From the NCBI GenBank assembly GCA_018417955.1, contig JACTVC010000005.1:1054001-1118000 (forward strand): DNA of 64,000 nucleotides, in the 5' to 3' direction. The notes below the pieces were generated by a model. That model was not told the DNA's origin. It did no database searches and saw only the letters and a list, made by a program, of their open reading frames with translations. The stretch is from Laccaria trichodermophora (lineage: Eukaryota > Basidiomycota > Agaricomycetes > Agaricales > Hydnangiaceae). This document shows positions 12,701 through 24,400 of the stretch, in pieces (the first letter of the stretch is position 1; the number at the start of each line of letters is the position of its first letter). A program made the translations under genes and the position numbers.

Positions 12701-15700
12701 GATTGGCCGATCGAATATGACATGGCCCGTGAGATCTGGATGAGTTTCACAGTTGAAGCGGAACATAGTGCTAGCTAGAGGCCTGCGTTTTTCCCGGAGA
12801 CGCATTGAACGATCGGATGCCGACTCTGACCAACATTTCGACCGATTATAAGGATACTCTGGTAAATTGCATTGAATGAAATCTTGCTGTCCGTCTGGAG
12901 TCGCACAGAGCTTAGCAAGATCGACCGCTTTGAAACCGGCGCTGAAAAGACCACCAATACCCTCGAGAAGTTGGTGATACTCCCCAGTGTTTTTCGCAGG
13001 TGTCTTCGGATTAGGTCGTCGAACAAGACTGAAGGCCTTGCCACCACAATGGTTGATGTAAGCCTGGAGGACAGGATGGGGTGAAATCTCGAGGAATACG
13101 ACATTATCAGGTCCCCTTTCCTTTACGATATCGTCAACGGCTTTGCCGAACAATACTGGTCGACTTATGTTGTCCCAACAATAGTCTTCATCCATGTCAC
13201 GCTCCAGCCAACCAGGATCGACAGTGGACATTGTACGAATGATGGGTGTGCCTGTGCCCTCGGCAAATGCAAGCTTCGCCATCGTCCTGAAATCTTTCTC
13301 GCACAAGTCCATTAGAGGTGTGTGGAAAGCACAAGTCACCTTCAACTTGGCTACGAAGATTTTTCTACCCTGGGCAATTAAGACAAGCTTGTCGATGAGT
13401 CTACTGTCACCAGCAATAGTGACATCCTTAGGAGAATTGATGGCAGCAATCCAAAGACCTTCGTCAGCATTTGCGTCTGCCAAGATTTGTTTTATCATGT
13501 ATTTCGCTCTATGGTAGCAAGCGCCGAGGGCTGCCATGCTGCCGTTGCCGCTCACTTGAGCCATAGCGGTCGCGCGTGCAGCAGCGATTCCTACGGCAGT
13601 CTTTTTAGTATAGTGGCCTGATGCATAGCCCATGGCAATTTCTCCGATGCTAAAAGTGGGTGATTATTAATTATATAGTCTCCAAGGTAGGAATGTGCAC
13701 TCACCTATGGCCGATGGCGTAGGTGTATTCAATTCCAAGGCTCTTGATGAGGTCGACTAGAGCAACCTGCATAAATACAATTGAATAGACGACTTCTTCG
13801 ATAGGCCAAAGTTGGTTTTCGGGGACCTTTGCTTGCTCATTAGGAATGAAAAGACCAGTCCGCTCAAGAAACGATTTCTGCCCATAGGTCCCAACTAAAA
13901 TTTCATCGCAGTGCTTCACGGCAGACAAAAAGACGGGAAATACTGCAGAAAGCTCTCGTCCCATGGCCACATGCTGAGGCCCCTGACCAGAGAAAACGAG
14001 GCAGAGGATGGGGTTTACATCCGAGTTAACAATAGCAGGCTGAGAGAAGTTAAGGTCGGATGATAGGGTAGCGCCCACTGCGAAGGAACGAGCAGGGCAC
14101 GAACGAGCTTTGCGGGCAAGATTATATGACAGTGAACGGAGGACTTTGTCGTCTGTGACGTCTTGGTAAGATTTCGTGAGAGCATCCTTCCAGGGGAGAA
14201 CAGTTGGCCCAGCGAGGGCGGCGACCACGAAGAGGTACAATGACTTGGAGATGGGCTCGACGGACTGGTTGGGCTCGACGGATTGGTTGGGCTCGACGGA
14301 CTGATTGGGCTCAATGTGGTTGGGCTCGATGGATTGGTTGGACTCGATGGACAAGTTAGACGCGATGATCTGGTTGAGCTCATTGATATTGGCCGTTTCT
14401 AGGGTTTCAAGAACAACATGCGCGTTCGATCCTCCAATTCCGGAAGATGACACGGAAGCAATCCATTTTCCATCAGCAGCTGCCTGTTTCGGTGTGATTT
14501 GCTCCAACTGAAAAAGGTGGTTCAGACAAAGTGTCGAGAGGAATAAGGCGAGTACAACACACCTCGGTTTGAACTTTCATTAACCACTTATTGAAGTCAA
14601 TTTTCGGGTTGGGGTTGTTGAAGCGGATGTTCGGGATTATTTCTTTGTGCTTCAGCATGAGCGAAACTTTGATCAGGCTCGCCAAAAAACTACATCCTTC
14701 AGTATGGCCGATGTTGGACTTTACACTGCCTATTCTGTAAGATCATGTTAAGCCTGAAATTTTGCTCTTGAGAAAAACCAACTCTGACCTCAAAACTCTG
14801 TCTGGCTTGCGATCTTCAGAGAAGACCTGCCCCACAATGTTCGCCTCGATAGGATCACCAACGGGGGTGCCTGTGGCATGTAACTCGACAAAAAATGCTT
14901 CGCTTGGTTTCCTATTCGCATGGTGGTATGCTTGTCTGATCGTTTCTGCCTGCATATCAGCCTTGGGCATCGTCAAACTAACTCCCTTTCCGTTGGAGTT
15001 GATCGCGCTGCCCGTGATCACGGAATAAACGGTGTCACCATCTTTGAGCGCTTTGTCAAGACGTTTGATCATGATCGCTGCAAATCCTTCAGCCCTTGAA
15101 ATTAAAAGGAGACTCAGATATGATTAGCCTGAGATCCTGAACGGGAATATGTACCTGGCATATCCGTCTGCAGCTGCATCAAAAGATTTCGAGGAGCCTG
15201 TAGGAGACAAAATTCCCGTCTTTGAAAACATTACATTGTGTACTGGCTGGGCAATTACATTCCCGCCTACGAAAAAAATTAAAAGCATTTTAGTGTTCTA
15301 TTATTTGTACAACAGTCAATTGCTGCACCGATGATTAGGGCCTGTTCAATATCTCCGAGTTTAATAGCGGACATAGCCATGTGCATAGCCGTCGCAGACG
15401 ACGAGCAGGCTAGTCAAATGAACTAATATGAGATCAAGTAGTAGGTCAACTTTCAAATTTACTTACCAGTATCCACTATCAAGGAGGGCCCACGCAAGTC
15501 GAAAGTGAATGACACTCGATTGGATCGAAGGGAAATGCATTTCCCGAGTCCTTGGTAACTGCTGACTTCATAGCGATCTCCGTTTCCCAATTCAGAGGCA
15601 GATATCAAGAGCTGGCCTATGTAGACACCAGTGTTTGAACCTCTGTAGTCGATTCCAGAGTCTAAGAGAGCCTATAGGAAGGTCAGTGGACTTGTAGACA

Positions 15701-16137
15701 AACCATCGGAATTGCAAATACAAACCAGATGAGCGACTTCAAGAATAAGACGCGAAGAGGGATCAAGCTGCTGTGCTTCCTTCATGGATATTCCGAACTC
15801 CCGTGTGTCGAAATGATCGATAGAGTTGATAAATCCACACATGGAGGTGTTATACTTTCCTGGTTCATCTGGGCGGCCTACATAATCACGGTCAAACCCA
15901 AAAACAATGCGAGCAGTGAACATGGCGTACTACTACCCCATTCACTATGATCCCACCTATCTGGAGGGGGTTCAGACATCCCGTCGCCCTACGGTCAGGT
16001 TGAATGAGTATTTATGCAGAGTAGTCCCGGAAGCTTACTTTGTTGCGAAGGAATTCATAATACAATTCTTTGGTATCAGAACCATTTGGGAGTCTGCAGC
16101 CTATACCGACGACGGCGACAGGAAATTGGGCAGACAT
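6772..16137 (-). CDS. highly reducing-type polyketide synthase, KS-AT-DH-psiMeT-psiER-KR-ACP-C
   Basis: An iterative type I PKS that builds a polyketide from malonyl-CoA in the cytosol. The start is set at 16137 because [19 protein letters not shown] is the classical KS N-terminus and an in-frame stop lies just upstream. About 15 exons give very roughly 2,800 residues. KS: VDTACSSS (cysteine spliced across an intron at about 15410-15470), [32 protein letters not shown] and GHSIGE (serine codon spliced at about 13640-13705). [12 protein letters not shown] and a downstream DSIMH. The MeT region lacks a glycine-rich SAM loop. The ER has [14 protein letters not shown] instead of a GGVG NADPH loop. 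KR: GGSSELG and [20 protein letters not shown]-terminal condensation-type domain follows (8160-6772), carrying HDVIMDQAS in place of HHxxxDG. Inference: KR+DH active without ER suggests a polyene-like product. Confidence 0.92.
11385..11605 (-). repeat. three in-frame repeats inside the PKS pseudo-methyltransferase region
   Basis: Three consecutive units with cores [24 protein letters not shown] and [12 protein letters not shown] lie in the PKS just before the pseudo-ER region. Each core is followed by a variable 12-18 residue stretch. At DNA level the plus strand shows near copies of GCATCTGCGTCTTC-type sequence at about 11410, 11485 and 11565. All copies keep the reading frame. No PKS domain normally has such units here, so this looks like a local tandem expansion that is tolerated in a non-catalytic segment. 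Confidence 0.85.
14250..14365 (-). repeat. 18-bp tandem repeat coding (EPNQSV)n in the KS-AT linker
   Basis: About six copies of an 18-bp unit (plus strand GGCTCGACGGACTGGTT with variants) encode [12 protein letters not shown] and IEPNH units between the KS and AT domains. All copies are in frame. The linker position makes a length change harmless to catalysis, and the locus is likely length-polymorphic. Confidence 0.85.
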
Positions 16138-17083
16138 GGATTTGCAAAAAGTTCCTGGAGCACTGGCAGATGCTCAGGAATATGAGGGGCAACAGAGCTA
16201 TCGGCACTCCAATCTTATACCGCCGCCAATAACTCTCTCCCTCGTCAACATTGCGCATGCTATGCTATTATTAGTCTTTCAGCAAGTGATCATAATATAC
16301 ATACAAAATGTACCGTGTTGATGCCGCCGATAGGAACATTCTTCAGGTTTGCCTTCATTGGTATTTAATAACGGACGATAGTGATCCGAAGCCGGTTCAT
16401 GCGAGCTTGAGTATCTTTCGCAATGGAAGACTTGTGGAAGACCGATGTCGGACTTGGTGTCATTCCTATCGTGAACAGCGATGGTCGTGTGAACTTCATT
16501 TCAAGTTTGCTAAGATCACGTGGAACCTCTATAAATAGCTTTAGGACTCGTACTTGCTGAAAATGTTTTCAAAACTTCGCTGAATCCAATGACGGGCATT
16601 TCTGTTTTGCAGGTTTTTTGCCAGTGACTGGATGGTTTCTTGACAATGATTACACTGTGCCGCATGTAATCATTTCAGCCGTCTGCCCGTGTCTTCCAGG
16701 AATTCTCTGCCAAGCATCCCTGTCTTCTATCACATATTCCTGTCAGTTGGACGCTCATGTGCTTCAGGTTTGCTGCTCGATAACAATAAAATCATTTCAA
16801 TTGACCGCTCTCAGCCAATGAGAAAGCCGCTTTCAAGTCTTCTGGTCTTCCAGGCTGCATGTCAATTATCGTGTCTTCCAGGCTACCTGTTGGTAGTGAT
16901 CTTGTCTTCCAGGCTGCTTGCCAGTGATCTTTTCGATAGGGATTAGCTGACATGTAAGTTGTCTGCCCTCGGCTGATGAAAACGCCGTAGTAGCCTTCAT
17001 CAAACGACTTTTTTAGAAACAGATATATTTTTGCTCTACTGGTATAAATACCACAGGCCATCCGACTGTGAAACTCATACACA
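16138..17083. promoter_or_regulatory. shared divergent intergenic region (PKS / microexon gene)
   Basis: The PKS start (16137, minus) and the microexon gene start (17084, plus) face away from each other across 946 bp, so this region must hold both promoters. A TATAAATA box sits at 17043-17050, 34 bp before the plus-strand ATG. A degenerate repeat with core GTCTTCCAGGCTGC recurs about four times between 16690 and 16925. No other gene is visible. Confidence 0.55.
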
Positions 17084-18578
17084 ATGAGTTCCCTTGTCAG
17101 CCTTGTTCCAGCCGCCCCTCTTACTGATGATGTCTTCCCTTTCAACCAGGATGCCTTCATCAAGATTCGCGAATATCAACAGAAGTTCGTATCTTGTCAC
17201 TCAGGCTGCTTGAAATTTCATCTCACGGACTCTTATAATTTTGCAGAGATCTAGCATTTTTGGACACTCCGGTGATTATTGCTTACCGCTGCTTGAAACC
17301 AAGGTCCTGAAACATTCGCAGCCCGTAAGGGCATTGATCGGAGTCGGCGATATAGTCGGCGGCGCGGTAATACATTTTGCTCGATATTTGCGATTCCTAT
17401 TCACGGTGTTTATAGTCTACGGCTGTAGTTGGAGGAGTAGGCGCAGCAGTAAGTGCCGTACCGCGACTGTATTTGGTAGGTGCTGACTGGTGTCTTAGGC
17501 TACGGGCGTCGCGTCATCTTTGTTCGGAGGGGTAATACATATACTATATTCTAACTGGTGGGCGCTGAATACATCTACAATTTCCACAGCTTGGCACTGT
17601 CACTGGTGGGCTTCCGGGTGGGGGATTGCTTCGCTCGGTAATGTCTCGTTATTTGTACTAATCAACAGGTACTGATTCCCGCCCAAGGTCGGACAGGGCA
17701 CATTGGGTGCAATTAGCACGGTAAGATACTATGATTGTTTTCGGCGGCTGAGTACTGATGCCATCTACAGGCCGACGTGGTAGCACAACAACTCGTTGAT
17801 CCGGTAAGAGCTCTCAACTGTCATAGTTCTGGATCGCAATAATTGATGGACTGCAATGTTATTAGACTAAAGTAGCGCGCCAGCATTATCATTACTCGTC
17901 CCAAGTCAAGGATGCTTTGCCTCCGGCGATAGATGCGGTCGACCAAGTTATCCATGATTTTTCATCTGGTGCTGGGGTACGATCTTTCAAATTCTCAAAA
18001 ATTATTTTCTTAACATCAGTATATTAGCACGCGGTTCAACAACTTTATGATAACATCCCGACCCAGGGTGTAGCGATCACAGCCAGATTGATCAATAGCT
18101 TGGCAGACGTTGACGTCAAATTGGCGGCGCTGTACGGAGTTTTAACCCAGGGAAACATCCAGGAGAGCATCGCAGTTGGCCAAGATAAATATAAGGGTGT
18201 CGATCCGAGCAAGTTTGGCAACCAAAAGGTTAGTCTATAGTGTTTACTTTAAATCGAATTCTAACGCGGGGATGGCGAGTCTAGAATTATTTGCAAGAGC
18301 TCAACCAGTATCTCCCTCCTGTTCTCAAGACCATCCAAGAAGTCAAAGGTAAAATTATTTTCATCAAACTCACGCATGGAACCCACTATTGATTTTCTGA
18401 ATATATAGTTTCGTTTGCGACTATATCCACGAACCTTCATACCGCTCAGGACAAGATCAACGCTGGTGTGACTGATCCTAAACAAATCTTTGCACAGAAC
18501 CCCGATGAGGTTGTTGATGCTTGGAAGGCTTTCGAAGTCAAGAGGAAAACCATGACCTATCTCCCCTACAAATATTAG
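17084..18578 (+). CDS. unrecognised 298-residue protein encoded by 12 small exons, four of exactly 33 nt
   Basis: I assembled this gene by hand. Exons: 17084-17184, 17247-17271, 17322-17366, 17416-17448, 17499-17531, 17590-17637, 17688-17720, 17771-17803, 17866-17976, 18028-18228, 18285-18348, 18409-18578 (TAG). All introns are GT...AG, about 50-62 nt, and the frame stays open through all 12 exons. From exon 3 to exon 10 every exon is a multiple of 3 in phase 0. The protein has a polar N-terminus (MSSLVSLVPAAPLTDDV), a Gly/Ala/Val-rich hydrophobic core of about 70 residues (ALIGVGDIVGGA, STAVVGGVGAA, ATGVASSLFGG, VGQGTLGAIST) and a helical, charged C-terminal half. One small exon equals one 11-residue block, about three helical turns. 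No signal peptide is evident. I do not recognise the family; the core could insert in a membrane (inference). Confidence 0.72.
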
Positions 18579-19225
18579 GTCTCTGGTCCTTTTTGCTTGA
18601 ATCGTGTACCACTCTGCAAATTGTTGATACGAAATAACTAGGCTTCGATATGAATGAATTTGGACTTTTTGGTGTTTGTTTTTACCAATATGCGTACCTG
18701 AGTCAGTCGCTCAGACCTTGAACGTTTGAACCCGTGCACTGCCTGTATAAGCCTGATGCCCTTAGTCGAGAGCCGTTGCTTGTATTTGATGCAGCAACGT
18801 CCGGACATCTACCTGACCGTCTTCAATCTCAGGCTGCCCACTCACTTCCATCGCCCACCGACACGATCGCCTGACCCGTTGCTTGTATTTGATATAGCAA
18901 CGTCTCAAGACATCTCTTCCAAATCTCTTCAAGAACTTGTTAACGTTTGTATTTACATAATACAGCGAGTGTCCTGCAAGTCCAAGTTTCAAGTTGCCGC
19001 CTCATTCCATCTACCCATCCGTCTTTCCGCCCATCTGGTGTTCAGTTTCCCTGCCCCTACGGCCCAGCTTGAAACGGAGATGGCTGTCGAATGTAGTTCC
19101 CAGATTGCCCACGCTCATCAGGCGTGCATGTCGTTTCTGTAAAAGTTCAGAGATTGATCAAATCAAGCGCTTGCGCACAAACGTTAATGGCACCATTCAA
19201 ACCGATTATGCGTGCATAGGTGAGT
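18579..19225. other. no gene; short direct repeat
   Basis: Between the microexon gene and LIM copy B there is no supported gene. Two near copies of CGTTGCTTGTATTTGAT with A-T-rich continuation (about 18774 and 18878) lie about 100 bp apart, part of a short imperfect direct duplication that includes CAACGTC. Confidence 0.45.
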
Positions 19226-20190
19226 AGTGCCCCATTATCATATGATCAGATCCACGGATAAAAAACCGAGCGTCGAAGAGAGGAATAGAACGAAAAGGAG
19301 GAAGGGCAAGATTGGTAATTAATACCGATAAAAATAAGGGGGGGAGAGGGGAAGGAGGCAGGGTGGAGATAGAGGCTGGAGAGCCAGCAAGGGGGAGAAA
19401 AGCCAAATGGAAGGTGCTGCCCAACCGGCCACCACCCGCAAGAGTAATGAACCGAGTGACGCGCTTCATCGCCCTCGAGCTCTGTACCCACTGTTCTTCT
19501 CCCTCATCATCGCTACCCGATTTACCGCTATGCGCATGCTGTTCACACAACATCCGACCATCCACTTCCCAATATTCACTCAGTGTTTCCGTGCATTCAG
19601 GGTATCCAGGGTATTCGCATGTCATATGTTCAGGGTGATATCTATCGCCAGTGTGTAACGGCACAAGGGCCTTCGATAGGCTGCCCACACCGTGCCGCAG
19701 CACAGAGTGAGTCATTGGCTTCGTGATAGTGATAGGCACACAAAGGCTTCCCGTCGTAGACGTAGAACGTCTTATCAGGGAAGGGTTTCTGCGAGAAGAG
19801 GAGGTTGTAGCCGTCAGCAGAAATTAAGGGCAAAGGTGTACGCACATGGCAAGTGTGGCAATTAAAGCACTCTTTATGGTACTTGCCCTTCAGTTGACCG
19901 TCGGAAGACGATACCGCCTGTTTCTCGATTGGTTTGTTACAGCGACGGCACTAATAGAACGAAAGGGAGTCGGTCCACGCTCTCCGCCATGAGGTCAAAA
20001 TCACCCTGGGTAAATACATGTTCTTCCAGCACCTTTCGCACAGAATACCTCACCCTTGGCATCTAGTGACGAGTTTCCCTCAGTTGGCGCACCTGCCGTC
20101 TTTGACCGAGTGGGCAATTTGGGAGGGCGAGTCTCTGACAAGACACTCCCTGGAACAGTGTTGCTACGGTATGCCCTGGAACTGCCGGAA
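19226..20190 (-). pseudogene. LIM-domain protein gene, fragmentary copy B
   Basis: Only the 3' part of the LIM gene is present, very similar to copy C including 3' flanking sequence (19226-19345 matches 21292-21410). It keeps the second LIM domain (EGPCAV, the HPEH and CERH-type ligands, here CEQH) and the acidic DDEGEEQW tail. Damage: two bases are lost near 19658 (TGTAA against TGTGAGA in copy C), shifting the frame inside the LIM domain. An internal deletion at about 20055 removes the exon coding CVRCHTTIEDG. Similarity ends abruptly at about 20190, where it joins unrelated sequence. This cannot encode a working LIM protein. Confidence 0.82.
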
Positions 20191-21291
20191 TATCCGCGCA
20201 ATAAGCGGTGAAAGGCCTCGTCTTTCGATTGCGCGTGCTTTCTGTTGTTGTGCGATTGATCATGAGTTTTCGATTGAAAGGGGCCGATTTTGTTGGGTAT
20301 ATGCGCGAGAATGGAGGCGTATCGCTGCTGCGCGATGCCTAGAAGAGAAGAAAAAAAGGTGTTAGCCGCCATGTTTGCGACGCTAACAAGAAACTTGCCA
20401 GCTTTTCCTTGCGAATGCGCGCGGCGCCGTCATTTGCAGGGGGAGCTGCGGTGGGAGAAGTGGTGGGATGTGTGCTTGAATGTACCCTAGAAAAGGTGCT
20501 GGAGTTTGTGGCAGGAGGAGTTGCCGGCACGCGAGGCAAAGGCACCATTCTCTGGTCGACGTAGTCAGCAGCTTGAGCAGCCTGAAATCCGAGCTCCCGA
20601 AGGAACTGGGATAGCTCAAGACCCAGGTTTTCGATGCAACTGCCGACAGGGCAGAGATGGTTGATAAGCGATTGAGAAGGAGCTCGTCTTCTGGCATGAT
20701 GGAAGGAAGCCAAAGGGCCCTCCATCACATGACGCGAAGAGAGAGAGTGTGTGGATGGGAATGCAAGGGGTGCTCCCTCGCATGACGCGAGGAGAGGGGG
20801 AGGGGAGTAAACAAGCTGGGGCAAACGCAGGAGCGGCTTCTGCGCATGCCGTTAAAACGATTTGATAGCGCAATCTGTGGTTGTTCACCAAAGACGAGGG
20901 AGCGTTGGTGGCGGCTAGCAAGGAGATTAGAGCAGGTCTACGTGCGCAAAACAAACACTCTGTACCGATGAAGTGGGCGCCGACCAGCCCAATCTGATTG
21001 TCGGGTGCCATCGTTTTCTATGCGCATGGCGTGAAGTGCGTGGTTGAACTGGAAAATGGCAACCCTCAAGCTGCTGGAAGGCAAAAGCAGGTGGGGGACC
21101 ACACCCTCGAGGTCACACGGTAATACCAGAGTAACACAAGCGGCGCGCGGCATGCCCATCCACTCAATAGCCTGGCTGCAACGAGTGGGAAACCACCGGT
21201 TCTGTTGAGGAAGAACAAAAGCAAAGAAATCACTCTTCACGTGACATGATCGCAGGCAATGGACATTCAAATCGATTATTGTAATGTATAG
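20191..21291. other. junction region upstream of LIM copy B, possible remnant of another gene
   Basis: The minus strand carries overlapping open stretches (20824-20339 and 20372-20001) that could be spliced pieces of one remnant: MPEDELLLNRLSTISAL near 20697, then, one frame over, GSCIENLGLELSQFLREL, then GIAQQRYASILAHIPN fused into LIM copy B near 20190. The frame switch near 20640 has no splice site between, so I treat it as degraded sequence rather than a gene. Its product is not recognised. Confidence 0.35.
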
Positions 21292-21459
21292 GTAAGTAGT
21301 GTCCCACTATTAAAAGATCAAATCCACGGATAAAAAACCGAGCGTCGAAGAAAGGAATAAAACGAAAAGAAGGAGGGCAAGATTGATAATTTATACCGAT
21401 AAAAAAAAAAGAGGAAAAGGGGAGCCAGTAAGAGGGAGAAAAGGATCAACGGGACCCCA

Positions 21460-24400
21460 TCACATTAACTCACTGCCTCCAACTGGAGCAGCACCTGCCC
21501 CAGCGCTACCCAACGCGCCACCACCCGCAAGATCGATGAACCGTGTGACGCGCTTCATTGCCCTCGAGCTCTGTACCCACTGTTCTTCTCCCTCGTCATC
21601 GCTACCCGATTTACCGCTATGCGCATGCCGTTCACACAACATTCGGCCATCCACCTCCCAATACTCACTCAGTGTTTCCGTGCATTCCGGGTATCCAGGG
21701 TACTCGCACGTCATATGTTCAGGGTGATATCTGTCGCCAGTGTGTGAGACGGCACAAGGACCTTCGATAGGCTGCCCACACCGTGCCGCAGCACAGAGTG
21801 AGTCATTGGCTTCGTGATAGTGATAGGCACACAAAGGCTTCCCGTCGTAGACGTAGAACGTCTTATCAGGGAAGGGTTTCTGTGAGAAGAGGTTGTAGCC
21901 GTCAGCAGAAATTAAGGGCAAAGGTGTACGCACATGGCAAGTGTGGCAATTAAAGCACTCTTTATGGTACTTGCCCTTCAGTTGACCGTCGGAAGACGAT
22001 ACAGCCTGCTTCTCGATTGGTTTGTTACAGCGACGGCACTAATAAAACGAGAGGAAGTCGGTTCACGCTCTCCACCGTGAGGTCAAACGCACCTTGGGTA
22101 AATACATGTTCTTCCAGCACCTTTCGCACAGAATGCCTCCCCCATCAACTTGTACCCATCTTCCATCTTCAATAGTTGTATGACATCTGACACAGACTCT
22201 CGTTTTTCTGACCCTGTCTTTCTTGATGCGATTCGCATCTAGTGACGAGTTTCTCTCAGTTGGCGCACCTGCCGTCTTTGACCGAGTGGGCAATTTAGGG
22301 GGGCGAGTCTCTGGCGAAGACACTCCCTGGACAGTGTTGCTACGGTATGCCCTGGAACTGCCGGAAGCCACGCTGCGAGTGTCATCCACCTCAGACGGAT
22401 GAGAATCAAGTTCTCGCATGCTACTCCCGGTGCTAGAGCCTTCGAATAACCTCTGTTTCCCATTTGACTTGCTTTTCGTCAAGCCGCTTGCGTAACCGTC
22501 ATTTCCGTCATTCGCACGCTCCAATAAGGTCTCCATCACCAGCTTTTCCAAGCCACCAGGTTCCACTGGGGCGGCATTGGTCGCTCTCGAATAGGTGCTC
22601 TTGCTCCCGCTACTGCTGCCACTGATACTCCTCCCTACGCGCCCACCCATTCCTGTGACTCCAGGACCTCCCAACTTTGCATACTCGCTTGGAGGCGTAC
22701 GAGAAAGGCCCAAGGCCTGCGCAATAGCAGCAGAATTGGTCCGTGTCCTCCCAGCAATCTCTCCAACGCTGGACGCGGAAGAGTATGAGGAGGCAGAATT
22801 ATCCCTCTCGTGTCGGTCATTCTTTGAATTTCCAATGCGAATTCCTGTTCGATCATCGCTCCGATCACCGCGATCACTGCGCTCAGGTATAGCGGCAAAC
22901 CGGGCATTGCGTCCACCACCCGAGCCAGAGCGAAGAATGGAAGAAGTAAGGGGGGGAAGTGGCGGCGGTGGAGACTTTTTCCTGCTATTCTTCCTGCTAG
23001 GGAGACTGTCATTGTCATCCTCATAGTCGGTCGAATCTGCATATGCAAGACCATATTCTGATCCCGAACTTGGGGACATTGGCACCTTATCTTGGCGATT
23101 TCGCTTGGAAGATGATGTACTGGATGACATGGACCGAGTTGGGAGTTTGGCGCTATTAGTAGTAGTATTAGACGCTGCAGACATAGACCTGTCACGTGTT
23201 GTGACCTCTGGATTGCTAGTTGTAGGTGTAGGGGTAGGTTCAGGAGCGGTGCTAGCCCCTGGTACAATATTCTTGAGCTTCTCAAAGAAAGGAAGGCGGG
23301 CAGCGAAGGAAGAGGCCATCGGAGAGCTAGGAGGGGGGGCATCAGCGACGGATGTAATGGTGGGTGCTGCCATTGGGGGAGATGGTGTCTTGGTTGGCAT
23401 TTGCAGCTGAGAAAACTCGTTTTGAGCAAGTGGAGACTGAGGGCCCGGAGAATGAGAAGAGTAACCAGAACCCGGTGATAACGGAGGTGTCTCTGTCGCT
23501 GTAACGCCGACGCCAACCATCAGTTAATTTCTTTAAATTAGATGCCGGCAAACTTACAGCGCGGTATTGCGTCGTCCAAAAATCTAAGGGGATTGAGTTG
23601 ACCACCATGCTGGTGCGGTGGTCCTGGCGGCCTAGATTGCACGGCAAACATAGCGGCTCGAGCTGCAGCGGCGAAGCCCCTTCTGCCAACGCCTGCCATA
23701 CCCGCTTCACCGCCCGTCTTTGTATCAATATCTCTTTCCTCAATTAAAGGATACGACCCTGGAGGAGGGCCGGCAGAGACCTGGAGTGGGTTTTGGATTC
23801 GCCCAGGTAAAGATGAAGCGTTTGGTCGAGGTTGCATTCCAGGAATCCCTACAGGGGGACCTTGGGGGCTATTTGGGCTAAATGGAATGCCAGCTCGGCC
23901 AGGAGGGAAGCCATTAGTAGGGGGTGGACCGTTCGGCCCCGGGACATTTCTATTGAAAGCTTGTCCGTTTGGCGCGGGGGAACCATGTCGACTAGGAGGA
24001 CCGTTAAAACTTGGACGAGGGCCGTGGCCATTGGGTGGCCCGTTTGGAGCAGATGGAGTTCCTATACGAGGAGGAAAATTATTGTTCGACGCTGGGAGGC
24101 CAACTTTGGCTGATGGAGGGGGATCTCTGCCAATTGGGGGCGGTCCGTTTAAGGCAGATGGAGTTCCTATACGAGGAGGGACATTGTTATTTGACGCTGA
24201 AAGACCAACGTTGGCCGATGGAGGAGGATCTCTGCCAATTGGGAACGAGGGACGGGCTGTGGTCGGGGTGGAATGAATGGAGGATACTGAGCCGCGAGGG
24301 TCGGCCGTTTGAAGAGGGCGGCTCCGAAGTGGCGAAGCTGGGGATGCAAACGGATCTCGGGAACGCGCTGATAAGGGTGAAGTCGTCTCGTTTCTGTCAG

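Noticed and set aside
16690..16925. GTCTTCCAGGCTGC repeats as operator sites
   Set aside because: Only four degenerate copies; no known factor matches, so they are kept merely as a note in the promoter entry.
20339..21270. Overlapping minus-strand frames as a new gene
   Set aside because: They require a frame switch near 20640 without splice sites and end fused to LIM pseudogene B.
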